Shown here: in pieces, positions 45,601 to 59,140 of the stretch
Layout: each line of letters begins with the position of its first letter
Numbering within the stretch: the first letter of the stretch is position 1
DNA from: Epiperipatus broadwayi
Lineage: Eukaryota; Onychophora; Udeonychophora; Euonychophora; Peripatidae
Direction of reading: 5' to 3'
Assembly: GCA_028023455.1 (NCBI GenBank)
Contig: JAQFVV010006342.1
Coordinates: 2,439,001 to 2,503,000 of the forward strand
Length of the DNA: 64,000 nt
Made by a program: the position numbers and the translations under genes
Notes under the pieces: generated by a model
The model's database searches: none
Told to the model about the DNA's origin: nothing
What the model saw: only the letters and a program-made list of their open reading frames with translations

Positions 45601-48600
45601 TTTCTAATAAAAATGGAGGATTTTGCTTTTAGACCCATATCACTGTATGCAATAATATTTAGTTAAACATAAAACATCCTTAAACTAAAGTGGAGTATAT
45701 AAATTCATTAGACAGAAATCATTTCTTAGATCTCAACATAATAAATGCGTTTCAATATTTTTCTTTACAAGTTTTACTAGCTCAGATTATTATTATTAAT
45801 TTAGGATGGCAATTCACTCATCCTTGCATGAAATAGATGATGGAATGGTGGTTATTATAATAATAATAAGAAATCAATATTTATTTATGGCCTTTAAACA
45901 TTTAAACAGCTCATTAATTAAAACGTGATGATGATAATGATAACGATAATGGTTAACCACAGCTTTAGGACTAAGCCCAATCATAAACCTAATTTTTATG
46001 AAGAAATTCATAATTGTTGCTTAATTTTAGTATATCTAATTGGAACTTAAATAGCTAATATTCACCTTGATGATGAATGATCACACTTAATAAAGACTAC
46101 TCTTAATGAAATATATACGCCTCGTTTAATAAAATAAACTAATATTTATTGCTGCATTTCTAACATATACATAAAAATTTCTATATCTACATGAAAATTT
46201 ATATTAACAATAACAACAATAATCATAATCGACTGTTTTAAAATCATAACATTAATTTTAAATTCTTGCCCCTTTCCCGCAACTGGTATAATTTTATATT
46301 AAATTAGATGTCAAATTTACTAAGATTCTCACTCCACCAGAAAATATCTCAAAAAAAAAAAAAAACCACTCTTTTCTTTTTTTCTCTCTTTTCTCTTTCA
46401 CACACATACCTTTATAAATCTAACATGTAAAGCAGAATGATTAAAAATACAATGTTAGTAGAAGTGAAAGAGCAAGATTTCCAGAACAAGTTTTAAATTA
46501 TCTTTCTCCCCCTCCCTTCTACCCTCTGAAATGCTATACTTTAACTTAAAACAAAAATCTAATATTTTTAATACTGCCTATTATTTTACATTCTCACACA
46601 ATTATATATATGCAACAAGTAATATATTATTATGTATGAGCGTGTTTTATCCCCATAATAACAAAAATATTATTTAAAACAAAATAATAATAATATAAAA
46701 AAATGTGTTACATATTAATAACATTTCATAACTTTAGGTTAATAGACAATCATAATTTTAGTACATATAAAATCATTAATGAAGCTTATGTTTATCGTTA
46801 TTAGGAAATTCTTGGTTTCAATTGATCTTGGTTGTTTTAAAAGTTCTTTAAACAAAAATATACCACCCTGTTGCTAAAATTTTACTAAGTCTCTGATATC
46901 ATAAAGAAAATATATAAAAGAAAAACTTATATTACCAGTTCTATTCTTTGTAGCGACTTCCAAATAATTCAAATTTATTTTGTTCAATGTCTATATTTTG
47001 CAGCTACCATTTCCGTTTTTCTTTGGAATAATTTCTTCCTTGAGGTGTATAATTATTTGATGATGATGATCCTACTGAGGTTCTTTGCTTTAGTGGACAA
47101 TTTGGAAATCATTATATGAACTTTTTCTCTCTTCCTGTCAAGCATGATTCTTTTTGTGGATGAAGTACAGCAGTTGTTTTCACATTTATAATTTTTCTTG
47201 GGTTTAAACTCAGTTACTGGAGCAATTAATTGGACTTGATAATTTAATATTTATTAGTAGATTACTCTTTTTTTTCCTGATTGCCTTCAAATGCAGGTGA
47301 ATGTTTTCTTCTTTCTATCTAAAAACATCTTATTTCTCTCAGTCAGTTGAAAGGTGTAGAATATTATTTTTTAGACAAGACATCTTTTCTTTCCTATATG
47401 ATGTGCTGGTTCCAAGGTGGCCTGGAAAAAGCCCCATGATGAGACATATATATTTTTTTCTAGCCCGACATCCTTATATTTTTAACCTTCAAAACGTTAT
47501 ATTAAAAAAAATGATTTAAAAAAGGATATCGGGTGGAATTAAAAATCCTTGTCTTTTCTAGTTTCAATATTTTAAAAGTCTCTATAATATCAACTGATTT
47601 TCCAGACTGCTTTTATATCCGATTTTTTATTTATTTTTGACCACCTCTTTTAATTAAATTTACAACTTATTTTCAACCAAATCATTTATTAGCTGGATAG
47701 TACTAAAAATCTCACTATCCTGATTTTTAGACAAACTTTTGTTTTGACGGAACAAATAGTCTTAATCCTTTTTTTACACCTATGTAACATCTCAAATTTG
47801 AGCTTCTTTCTTTTGATCTTAAGATGAGACATTTTTAAAATTAGACTTCTCACATCGTTAAGTTTTTCAACAGAAAAAAACAACCTTTATAATACAAAAA
47901 AAAATGTTGAGTAAGAAAAAAATAATAATATAACAGATTTTCTTCTTTTTCTCTCAATATTTAATAAATGTAGATATATTTATGTGATGTAACACACACA
48001 CTCCATCATTCAAATCATGTATAAACTGACATTAAATAATCTAATTGCTAGCTGTGTAATTCTAACCTTAATATTTAAAATCAAATCCCTAGCTTTTAAT
48101 TCCAACTTACAATTATAGAAAAGTAAAATAGAGAAAGAATAAAATATCAGAATTTAGCAAATGTAGGTTAGTTTTAAAGAAAGTTAATATGTGTAATTTA
48201 AAAGTGGCTAACTAAATAGCTTTTATAACACCCACTGCCTATACATATGCATTATAACTTTATTTTTTTAACTGAATAATTAACTGTGTGTACTACTCTT
48301 TTTGAGTTTTTATCAACACACAAACAAATAAAGAATATAACTGTTGCCCCACTCTCTTTCTATCTTAAGCTTTTAGAACTGGATCTTGTAGGGTTTAAAC
48401 TTGGACGCCCTACAGCTTCCTTTTTATATAAAAATGTGATGATGATTTTTGTTTTACATTTTCTTTCATGCACATTACTAAAAATTTAGCTAATGACTAA
48501 ATTGTAATGGCACAGTATATATATATATATTCAATTATATATACTTAAAAAAGTTATCATTATTTATTATTACTTTTATTAAAATTAATATTTCATTTAA

Positions 48601-49611
48601 TATTCAGAGGTTGTTAAAAGTAATCCTCTGAATATATTAATGGTGATTTCAGATTATTTAGTCAATACATAAATTAAAGCAATAGACAAATTTACCATAT
48701 AATTTCAAAACTATGTCAAAAACTAAGCTTATATAACAACAACGCATAAAGAGAGAATGGAACCATTCCCTCTTTCATTGTTTTTACATCGTGGGAGGTA
48801 GTTTCTTCAACTTTAAGAACACACATGTATATATATATAGTATATTCCAGTGAAAAAGAGACTGATTTTCTAATCAAGCTGCTGCAGTGCTGTATCTGAA
48901 TCAACTCCTATATTATGTAATAACATAGTTAAGCTATTCGCCACGAAAATTTTAAAACACTAGCATGTCTGCATCATAAGATATAACATGCAAAGTGAAA
49001 GTGTTTCATACCTTAACCCATGATATAACAATTTACCAATACTAAATTTTGTTTTAAATTAGTAAACAGCACTAGTGGAATGTTTGAAGTGATTCATACC
49101 ATGTACAGTAATGAGACCCTGAGATGCAAGAACATTTTCAAGTGATTTGCAATATTTCATGATGGTAGGGAGAGCATTGAAGATGATCCATAAACATATG
49201 AATCACACTGTCACATATCATTTTGTAACTTGGAGAAGACACTGGAACATAATGTGTAAATACAAGTATTAAACTAAAAGTATCAACAGCTAACTGGTTA
49301 TTATATGCAAAGACAGCCTTCATGTTCAAACAAATATAATATCAGTAATCTGTAGCACTATATACCAAAATTACTATATTATATAATAAAATTATTTTGT
49401 AGTATATATATTGGTAACTTGTATAAATAAAAATATGAATTTATAATAAATGATAAACAATAAAAAACAAGATCAACTAAAAATTTATACAATATTCAAA
49501 AGACAAAGTTAATTTATAGAAATATATTATATCTGTCTGTACTAGCTACCAATTTCATGTTATAAATAAAAGCTTAATGATCTTAATACTATATACTTTT
49601 AGGATATTTAC

Positions 49612-49752
49612 CACTAGCTGTGCCATAAGTGTGGTCTGAAGAAGGACCTGAATTGTTAGAAAAGGTCGAACCTTGGTTTCTCTGCCATTCAAAATCCCCG
49701 GAAGAATCATGTCTAAAACCGCATAGATCTGATGATTCAAATTCACATATAC
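49612..49752 (-). CDS. Exon: start of a MAM domain
   Basis: The exon is 141 bp, phase 1 at both ends, with a TTTCATTAG acceptor above 49752 and a GTG|GTAAAT donor at 49612/49611. It encodes the MAM opening (CEFE at 49747-49736), the FEWQRNQGS segment and SDHTYGTASG, and ends inside the Gly codon used by other MAM introns in this gene. It is separated from the exon 50024-49836 by an 83-bp intron with clean GT...AG ends. Confidence 0.92.
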
Positions 49753-49835
49753 CTAATGAAAAAGATACCAATTAAAAATTATAATAAAGTGACTGTATAA
49801 TAAAGCTGTTAGTACTAATATCAGAAATAGCTCAC
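49753..49835 (-). other. Short intron, 83 bp
   Basis: It begins GTGAGC and ends TTTCATTAG on the minus strand. It separates two phase-1 exon ends between adjacent MAM domains and is the only small intron of the gene in this window. Confidence 0.9.
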
Positions 49836-50024
49836 GTGTAGCAGGGCAGTTTCCTGGATTAACAAAAATATCATCTAAAGCAATATCACCAGCCCATGAT
49901 GGACCTTTCACACCTTCAAAAGCAATTACATATGGTCCTTGAACTTCCACATAAAAATGACCATAATTCCAGATGTTGCCCTGATTTCCAGATCTTCTCC
50001 AAACAGCTTTACCAAGAACATTTC
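49836..50024 (-). CDS. Exon: second half of a MAM domain
   Basis: The exon is 189 bp, phase 1 at both ends, with an ATTTTGTAG acceptor above 50024 and a CAC|GTGAGC donor at 49836/49835. The translation holds the GNQGNIW motif, the VIAFEGVKG strand and the terminal GDIALDDI motif followed by a Cys, completing the MAM domain whose first part is in the exon 54684-54535. The downstream 83-bp intron leads directly to the next domain start. Confidence 0.92.
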
Positions 50025-50868
50025 CTACAAAATATATAATTCATTAGAGATTACTTAAAAATCACATTTAAGGACTCATGATTAATTATCTTTCTCTGAC
50101 TAATAGAATATCTCTATTTTTAAAAAATTACAACTGTAACAACAATTAAAAGACTGTATAACTTTTTCAATCAAGACTGTAAATATTAAATAGAAAGCAG
50201 TGAAATCAAACTTCAATGAACAATTTTGAACTTGATATCCTTCTTTCAGCAAAGGACACTGTCATCATATATTTTCCAATTCACAAGTCAGAATTTAATC
50301 ACAGATATCTGGCTACATGACATTTATTATTCACTGATTTTTCTCAAAGCTTATATAGTACCTTTTAGCATTTATAGTTAAATGTCATTAATGGTGAATT
50401 AATGTTAAAAAAGTCAATATCTTTATGAGCATTTATTACTTTTTTGCCAAGAAAAAAGTTTATTATAAATAGTTACCTATTTTACAAGAAAAGCACTTTA
50501 TATTACTTTCCTAAAAATCTGTCAGATTTTATTTAATTCAAAATACATTAATAAGTTAATTGATTGTTCCTACATATGCAGCAAATGAGAATAATGCTTG
50601 TTTATAATGGACTCAATGACATAGCTGCATAAATGGTCAGAGTCACAATTAACCTCACAAGTTTAAAAAAATAAAAGGGGGTTCTTTATGAAACAGCGAC
50701 ACAATATATTTCCGATGCCAGAAAGTAAACTAAAAAAAGCATTGTAGAAGTGAATTCTAAATACCCAGAAATCTACTATAGAGTTATAAAATTGACATCA
50801 AACTCAGCACTAAATTTCAAACATAGAAGACACACAAATGGGGGGGGGGAATAAAATAAATTAACATT

Positions 50869-52654
50869 CATCATCATCATCATTATCAACCATTATCAAT
50901 CCACTGCAGGATGAAGGTCTCTCCAAGTTTAATCCATCTTCTCCGATCTTTAGCTTCTCTTCTCCACATCACCCCTGCACACTTTCTTATTTCATCCATC
51001 CATCTTACATGTGGTCTCTTTCTGGGTCTTTTACAATCTCTTGGAATCCAGTTTAAAATTTCAATTGTCCATCTATTATCATCTCTTCTAACAATATGTC
51101 CAGCCCAACTCCACTTCAATCTTTTAATTTTTTCAATGAGGTCAGTAACACCTGTTTGTTCTCTTACCCATACATTGCATTTACGATCTCTTCTTGTTAC
51201 TCCCAACATAATCTCTCCATACTTCTTTGAGTGGTCTGAAGTCTCTGAATTGCTCTTCTATTAAGTGTCCAAGTCTCAGATCCATAAGTAAGAACTGGTA
51301 AAACACATTTGTTAAAAACCTTCCTTTTCAAACACATAGGCATATTTCCTTTTAGTATCAAGTTATTTCTACCAAAAGCACTCCAACCAAGTTTAATTCT
51401 ATGATTAATTTCCTCCATTATGTTTCCATCTGTATTAATAATCTGACCAAGGTATTTGTAACTGTTAACTTCTTCTAATTCATCATAATCAATCTTTATT
51501 TTCATATTTTGAGCAAATCGATTAAACATTACTTTAGTCTTTTTAACATTTATCTTTAGTCCTACTTTCCTACTTTCATCTGATAATTCCTGCAACATTT
51601 CCTGCAGATCTGAAGCATTATTTGCAAAAACAACTACATCATCTGCGAAATCTAAATGACTTAAATAATCACCATTTACTTTCACTCCTTTAGTTTCCCA
51701 TTTTAATCCACAAAATACTTCATGCAGCACTGCTGTAAAAAGTTTTGGAGATATGGAGTCACCTTGTCTTATACCTTTCTCAATGTTGACTTTCCCAGTG
51801 TCATTATGTAATCTAATTGTTGCTGTTGCATTTTTATAAATATTCTTTAAAATATGACAATATCCTGGATCTATACCTTGATGATCTAATGCTTTAATCA
51901 CTGAAGAATGTTTATAGAATCAAATGCTTTTTCATAATCTACAAATCCTAAGCATAATGGCAATTCATATTCATTTGTCCTTTCTATAACTTCTCTCAAT
52001 ACCTGGATATAATCTACTGTACTAAAACCACTTTTAAATCTGGCTTGTTCTCTTGGTTGGTGGAAATCCAATGTTCTCTGTAGATGAGTAGTAATTATCT
52101 TGGTAAAATTTTTATATAAAACTGATAAAAGGCTGATAGGTCTGTAATTTCTAATATCTTCTTTATCACCTTTTTTAAATATTAATATTATTACTGTATT
52201 CTTCCAATCATCCAGTACATCTTTATCATTTAGACATTTGGTATATAAAAAGAATTGAATATCTCGAATTTTGTAAAATGGTGCGGAAAAGAGTTGAAAA
52301 TGATATAAGAAAGTATAACTGTGAACTAGCAAGGAAAGCTGTAGAAGAAAATAAAAGTCTTAAGAATGTAAAACAACATTTTGGTATTGGTAGGAAATTT
52401 ATATCTGCAATAAGAAAAAAAGATGGAATTATTACTAAAAGAAGAGATGACATCATGAAATTGGTAGAAGATTTTTATCAAGAATTATATAGTAATAAAG
52501 AACAAGTACCTCCTATATCTATTACATCTTCCAAATTGCCCAGAATTTTAAATGAAGAAGTGAGACATGCAATTAAATTTATGAAGAAAGGAAAGACTCC
52601 AGGTAATGATGGAATTATAATTGATATATTAAAAGAAGCAGGTGAAGAAATAGA
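50869..52654 (-). mobile_element. RTE LINE insertion with 5' inversion and 11-bp TSD
   Basis: Target duplications AAATTAACATT lie at 50858-50868 and 52655-52665. 50869-52246 is the 3' part in minus orientation, ending in (ATG)n. 52247-52654 is the more upstream part of the same ORF in plus orientation. The LINE breakpoints are about 12-14 bp apart when compared with the copy at 8656-10437. This is the classic product of twin priming. Confidence 0.88.
50886..52246 (-). pseudogene. RTE reverse transcriptase, C-terminal two-thirds
   Basis: Three minus-strand frames in order (52246-51898, 51901-51197, 51209-50886) give RNYRPISLLSVLYK, FADDVVVFA (RT active site FADD), TYGSETWTL and, at the C-terminus, WAGHIVRRDDNRW...W.DEIRKCAG, typical of RTE/BovB-like proteins. 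One-base shifts near 51900 and 51205 break it, but the copy is otherwise little decayed. Confidence 0.85.
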
Positions 52655-52661
52655 AAATTAA
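52247..52661 (+). pseudogene. RTE ORF fragment, inverted 5' segment
   Basis: It reads ARKAVEENKSLKNVKQHFGI and, further on, EVRHAIKFMKKGKTPGNDGI, the linker and RT start that precede the minus-strand segment in an intact LINE. It is homologous to 9925-10340. It ends at EIEN, a few codons before the start of the minus-strand part. Confidence 0.85.
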
Positions 52662-54224
52662 CATTAATCACATGTAAGTAACTGGTTCATTATTTAGCCT
52701 TATATTAGTCCTTTAAAAAAATGTTAGTATAAAAAAACACTCTTAGAAGTTTGTCAAAAAAAAAGGGTTTTCAGAACAATAACTCGTACAATTACCACTA
52801 AAATTAAAAAAGGAAAACGAAGTATATCAGATTCAAAAAGAGATTTAATCAAAGTAAGCCATAATCTAATTTTTTTTCCCTATCTCTGAGTAAAAATCCA
52901 TGCAGCCCAATTATTTCATGAAGGCAAACAAATGCTAATGATAGTATTGGATTTGTGTCATTTTACTCTTATTGCACCTTAAATATCTGAGCGGTAAAAA
53001 TAATTTTCCAAATTCTTAAAAAACTACCTTATGCTAAAATTGTTGAACTTGATTGTAATGGATTTTATTCACCATAAATGTTAAAAATAAAAAGCAAAAT
53101 CAATTACAATCTAATTGCTGCAACAGAACTCATCAATTTAAACATTTCCTGTATTAAAAAATAATCAACCAACTTTATCTCTGCCTATATTTACCCCACT
53201 TTTGGGGTAATTCATACTTCTCTAGACTTCAAAAGTGAGCTGTGCAAACAATAATCCATGTCTTGAAATTTGCAATTCTAAGTCATTCCAATTAATTTTC
53301 AATACATATCATTCTACTGTAGAGCCCTGCATCATGAAATTCTGTATGGATGTGATCCATTTTATCCTAGGCTAGGACATACTTAATCAGAATACCCTAT
53401 AATACATTAAATCATAATAATGAGTTTTTCATTGCAAATAATATTCTCAACCAATATCCTTGCTGCATCTTCAGAATGAACCAGAAGATATATCTAATCT
53501 GCCTTTGGGTCTAAATAGAGCAGAAGAAGGCTTCAATCTTACTGTAGTCTACATGAATAATCAGCATTCACAACAAATTCACATTGATAATCAAAATGAT
53601 ATTAATACTCATTCAATTTAATTATTCCTCTTTATTTTATTATTGTGTTTCATACTTTGGGTTATTTTTATTGCTTTACACATGTTAACTTTAGCATTAA
53701 CAAATTCATTTTAACAAATGTATCTTTTGCTTTGCAAATTTGTTACAAAACTATACTACTGTCCATAAAACAATGTTTCAAATAATAAACTCCTACAAAA
53801 GTACTTAAATCTTCCATGATTTTTATTAATCCATATTTTTATTATATTTCTATTGTACTTCTTCAAAAGATTCATAACTCATATGTTTTAACATGCAAAC
53901 ATATTTTCTAAGTGACCTGACCAATTTATGTTCAGTAGAGACCACAGCAAGCTCAAGAGCTAGGAGTTCATGGATCCTTTTCAATCAAGTTATAGAAATA
54001 CCAAATCAATTAACTTAGTAAAATTATTGCATTCAGCTCAAATGTAAATAACTTTCAAACAGCCAACTATAACATTTTTTATTTTCTAACATATTAAAAC
54101 ATTTTTCCAGTCTCAAAAATATTCTGATAATTAAGAAACAATCAAAACAATAAAAATTAATTAATGAAACTCTCTGAAGTTTTAAAAAGTTTAATCTAAA
54201 ATGTTACCATACAAATACCGCTTG

Positions 54225-54345
54225 ACTGATCGGAAGTTCATAAGAAGTTTGAATACTTAATTGATAGAACTGGGTTAGATACATAGATCATGAGTTCCAA
54301 AATCAACCAATTTATCACTGCATCAGGACAAAGACTACTTGCCTT
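54225..54345 (-). repeat. SINE-like repeat, copy 3
   Basis: It shares block order with 32585-32720 and 44825-44950 ('gaagttcat', 'tttgaata', 'gatagaactggg', 'ccaat.tatcactgcat'), but is more diverged. Confidence 0.35.
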
Positions 54346-54534
54346 AGTATCACAAGATATGCTTTATTGTAGATTATAATGTGGCGTTATATTACAAGAA
54401 AAGGACAACTATTTTCCAAGAATTCAATAATAATTAAAAAATTAAAGTTTAATGTTTTTTATTAATATCATTATCTTTTGAATATTAAATCTTTAAAAAA
54501 AAAAAAGGCGAATTACATGCATAATTAAAAATAC

Positions 54535-54684
54535 CTTGTTTGGCATAAGCATACAGGGAATCAATATGATCTCCATACATATGATACCAAAACTTAATGC
54601 ACATGGGTGAAGTCATTTCTTTACTCAGAATACGAGCCACATCTCCTGGTTTTTGATAAGATGTTTCGATATAAATATACCAAC
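54535..54684 (-). CDS. Exon: middle of the most upstream MAM domain in the window
   Basis: The exon is 150 bp, phase 1 at both ends, with an acceptor (TTTATAG) above 54684 and a CAAG|GTATTT donor at 54535/54534. It encodes G-W-Y-I-Y-I-E, a KPGDVARILS stretch and the FWYHMYGDHIDSL core of a MAM domain. Its entry point is the same phase-1 Gly position as the exons starting at 31484 and 5442. The exon with the start of this domain must lie beyond 64000, since I found no MAM-like coding between 54685 and 64000. Confidence 0.9.
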
Positions 54685-55754
54685 CTATAAACAGAAAACA
54701 CATTTATTTTGATTTCAAAAAGATACTTTAATAATAACTTGTAAATAATTTCCTGACTTCCAATTAATCTTGCACTAATTCTAGAATTGGAAGACAGATA
54801 TGGAAATAAGTTATTTGCTAACAATAATGAATATCACAACTGAACTACAATGAAGAATATTAAATTTTTCATGCACCTTTCAAAAGAATGATACTTACTC
54901 TCTTTCTTGTTAGCTCCAGTTGTAATCTTGATTTATGTCATCAAGAACTTCCCTTCCCCCCTTCATAAAACAATATTCTCAACACTTTTTCCAAGATCAC
55001 TTAAATATAAATTTTATTAAAAACTAAATTAGAAAAATCAAAAATTAAAATTTAATTATTAAAAAATATGAGTAATAGTCAAAAAGAAAGATGTATGGAT
55101 GATAACTCTTCTCAGATCATCCTGGTAGTAGCAAGAGATGGATAGATAATAATTTTCCCAAAGTCCACTTGGCAAGTAAACTATATTCGCATATAAAATC
55201 AATTGTTTGCATTCACCTGGAACTCAGAATTATTGTGTGCTATTGCTAATAAAAGATAATATAAAATCACACATTGCTGAAAAACTATGCCAGGATTATT
55301 GAGTTGAGAAATCTAGTTCTTAAAATGAAATGTAACGTTGACAATAAAAAAACACATTTCAGATATACTCTAGATAAAACTTTTCTATGTAATGTTATGT
55401 TGGCAGGGTGAAAAAATATCACAAATTTCAGATATATTTCATACAGAGATTTTTACAACAAGTAAACCTTTATGAGATTATTTGTTCAAAACATAGTATA
55501 TTAAAATCAAAAATGAAGACTCTGCAAAATAAAAGAACAATACAAAATTGATGTAATTACTCTCCTTTTCTTAAAGTCGTTGACATTACTTCAGTAAATA
55601 GCCAAATCCACTGTAGGATTAATTGTACAACATTTTATCTAGCAAAACAAATTACATGTAATAAAGATAGTTCAAATAATATGGCAGTCAATGACTAGAA
55701 AGATAATATCTACATAAATAATATTTGTGATTATTTATTAAGCACATAGGAAAT

Positions 55755-56285
55755 ATGTAAATACTTTAGAGAAAGGCTTTAACCATTATTATATGCACCC
55801 TGAATGTCTATACTAGTCAAACGATGTTGTTTTTTAGACTATAGAGATTCCTCACAAGATAGTGACTTTATAAAGATAGGAACAGCTGTCTTATCATTAA
55901 CTTAAATTACCACTTATATAGGCCATTCTGAAGCATCTTGATTTGAGAGCGTGAAACTGTTACTTTTCACTTTTTAAGTCCATTATTTCCTTCACCCACT
56001 AACTCACATGAAATCTTATGACTTTTATAATGTAAATGTATAAACTAACGTAAAGTTGTGATTACTTATTAAGCACATAGAGAAAGGCTTCAGATTGACC
56101 TATATAAGTGGGAATTTAGGTTAAAGATAAGACAGCCACTGCTATCTTTATAAAGTCACTACTTTGTATCGAGGTTTGAGAGGTCCCTCTATAGTCAGAA
56201 AATAACATTGTTCGACTATTATAAACATTCAACATACATATGATAAAGGATAAAACCTTTCTCTAAAGTATGTATATAAATAATA
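55755..56285. repeat. Foldback element, arms about 185 bp
   Basis: 55755-55945 and 56090-56285 are inverted copies at roughly 80-85 percent by eye ('actttagagaaagg', 'gtgactttataaagatag', 'ctgtcttat', 'ccacttatatagg'). The spacer is about 145 bp. There is no ORF and no clear target duplication. Confidence 0.65.
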
Positions 56286-57065
56286 TTTATAAACTACCTA
56301 ATAAAAACTTGCTCATCCACTCATCTCCACATCCATCTATACATTAACATTCATTATGCAATTTTAAATTCCGAAGTAACTTGTTGGCTATGTGAATAAG
56401 TTTAAAAAAAAAAAGCTTTGAAAAATATACACAAAGCCGAATAATAATTTTTTATTTATATTTGGTCTCAATGAATAGTCCACTATTGACTGCTGACCAC
56501 TAAAGAATTATTCTTTGAGTTTACTAAAACTAGATTTATAAGCAAAATTCTTTTCAGATAATATAACAACCAAAGTTCCACCAAACATTAGCAAACATAT
56601 AAACTTGATAAACACATAGGATGGAATCTAAATACATAAAAAACTCTAAAATCCAGTCAAAAAAAAACATATCCCTTCAAGACAATCTTGATAAAGAAAA
56701 CATTTCTGAAAAAAATCCCTTTGTCACTGATAACAAGATCTTACATATCAAACTTCTAATCATTAGAACTAAAAATTTCTTTTCCTTTAACAAAGAAACA
56801 TATATCTTTAAATGATTTGAAATTTGTTTTATTATGAATATTGGCATTTGTAAAAATCTGTTCCTTTCTAATCATTTTCAAGATTATGTCATTACTGATC
56901 TATATCACAACAATCCTAGCAATTATAATAATCTTAAAATGAAACTTTTACCCATGCTCAAATATCATCTGATTTTCCAAATAACAGAATTTTCCAGAAA
57001 CAAGATTCATAAAGAGATGATGAAATATGAGATAATAATACAAATAAAATTGCTAAAACAAGATA

Positions 57066-57990
57066 GCTGTTAATTGAGAGGAGACAGACCCTTTAATTCA
57101 TTTCTGAGCTCTTGAAGGAACCAAACAAGACAGATTCTTAATATACATTCTATATGTTCTGTTATTACTATGTAGAAATTCATATAGCAGTGAAAAATAT
57201 ATGGATTGTCTATCAATAGACATCAGCCAGGGTATTGAGCTTTATGACTTTTACTTAGATGCTTGGTCGGACTTAACTGAAACATCAGTTGAATGTTTCT
57301 GATGGTAGGATGAATAGGAATATGATCATTCTTTTTTATTTAATCATGATAAACAAAATTAAATTATGGCCCTCATATCTTGGGAACTGTAAAGTCATTA
57401 AACAAAGCAGCAGTTAGTGATTAAAGGCAAGGGGTGCTACAAATATCTAGGTTATACCCCTAGGCAGCCAATCAATAATGACCTTTTATTGTAGATCACT
57501 TTTTAAGAAAGATTGCATGAATGAAAAAAAAAGTTTCTAAAAATAAATAGAAATTAATAGAATTTTATGCAATTAGAAGGTGAAGAGGTAATTAATTTGA
57601 ATAGTGGTCATATATTTTGTTACTAAGATATAAATATTGGAAGCACAAGGAGTGAATCATAATTTTAAAAAAAAGGATAATTGTGGATATTGGTGATATG
57701 AGATAGAGTCACCTTACTGGAAGATACCAAATGTAAATAATTCATGGTTATATGCCAATAAATTCTCATTGTGATGAAAAAGTAAAGATTTTTACTTAAA
57801 TGGACACAATGCTTTTAATCACACCAAAAACATTTTAAAATTATCACAGAAGACTTTCTTGCTAGAAATGAAAAATAAGTGAAAGATGAAAATGTGCTGT
57901 GGATAAATTTAGATACTGAGAAATAAATGAAAGATACAGACTTGTGAAATTTTCTGGGGGAAAAAACCTGTATATTATGAATTCATTAAA
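57066..57990 (+). mobile_element. RTE LINE relic, 5' UTR and decayed endonuclease
   Basis: It matches 8656-9540 and 18765-19256 in order: 'gttattactatgtag', 'ggcagcca', 'agatcactttt', then degraded versions of the endonuclease blocks near 57760-57870. Many indels; ends near 57990. Confidence 0.65.
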
Positions 57991-58610
57991 AACAAAATAC
58001 AGTTATAACATTCATTACCAATTCCTATATTGTAGACATTTTTTCCAAGATTATTTCAATATTTTCAAATTATAGCTTTGCTCCTCCATATACTTTAATG
58101 TGTTTCCTCATCTCATCTATCCTCGTGATAATTTTCTGGATTTTTTAAAAAAGTTCTTGATAGCCATCATTTCAAGTTCTGTAGTCAATTTATTGGATCT
58201 TTTTTCAACTTGTTCAACTCCATTCTATGTTTTATTTTTTTCCAGTGATTTCAGTGCTATATTAATTTTTTGTGATTTTTATTAATTTCATCCCTTACAA
58301 GCATCCACTAGCACAGAAACTAAATGACGTCAGTGATATTTATGTTTTTTCCACACATGAATTTTTCTCTCACTACTTTCTTTTTCTTAACATACATATA
58401 TAAAGTCTTTATATTGCCCATAAATAAGCATTGCCAAAACACATTTCTAAAACCCCAGTTTTAGGTGTATAGAAAAATTACCCTTTAATATTGTTATTTT
58501 TGCCAAAGCAATGTACCCAAGCATAGTTTTATGATTTGTTATATATATAGAGTAATAACAATATAGAATAATAACAATTGACAATGGTTGCAGATTGTCA
58601 AGCTAATTTT

Positions 58611-59140
58611 TGTAACTAGTGTATATAGAATGAAACAAGACAGTGGAACCCGGATCTAATCTCTGACAGATACTCCAGAAATATAAAGAAAGAAAACAAG
58701 ACCGACACACGACAGGTATAAAAACAAAAGTCAAAAGACTCACAAGGTCTTTTTTCTGCTACAGTGCTGGCGGGTGTATGTTCAAGAGGACAGAATTCCC
58801 AGATAATCGGCACCTGTAGGTAATCCAGCCAACTAGGACCTTAAGCAGATCGTACTGATCTATTATTTTACAATGCCCAACTAGGCTCTTCAGGGATAAT
58901 AAATTTATACCTGTTGCAGGTAGAGTAAACTTATAAACTCTTAACTTTGGTATGTGGGGAGTAGTAGGATATTAAGATTCCCAACTATTGTAGTTACTTC
59001 TCCATATTATGTATATATTAACTATTTTATGTATATTGACCTATTTATTGTATATTAAACTATTATATTCCATATCTTGTCTCTGTTTACTAGACCAAAT
59101 TTATCATTGCTGATCAGTAGGTGAAATCCGGGACATAGCA
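58611..59140 (+). repeat. 5' LTR of a Gypsy-like element
   Basis: It starts TGTAACTAGTG and ends GGGACATAGCA (530 bp), and is homologous to the solo LTR 10953-11629. It is followed by AATTAAGTGGCGCAGTCAGG, the leader with a putative primer-binding site starting TGGCGC. I cannot assign the tRNA. Confidence 0.75.

Larger units (their letters stand above)
31485..49611 (-). other. Intron of the MAM/LDLa gene, about 18.1 kb
   Basis: It lies between the donor at 49611 and the acceptor at 31485. Repeats: LTR C (33796-34397), LTR B (34399-35060), the PLE (35760-38030), LTR A (38055-38857), a Gypsy relic (38863-41651), hammerhead-derived hairpin (43665-43885) and SINE-like pieces. The stretches 31490-32580, 32730-33790, 35070-35750, 41660-42820, 43890-44820 and 45610-49600 show only AT-rich sequence with microsatellites. 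One of these is a run of about 13 C followed by a long A run near 42158-42182. Confidence 0.88.
50025..54534 (-). other. Intron of the MAM/LDLa gene, about 4.5 kb
   Basis: It contains the 5'-inverted RTE LINE (50869-52654) and a SINE-like repeat near 54225-54345. In 50030-50860 and 52670-54220 I see only AT-rich sequence, with a G9 run near 50840 and no coding signal. Confidence 0.88.
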
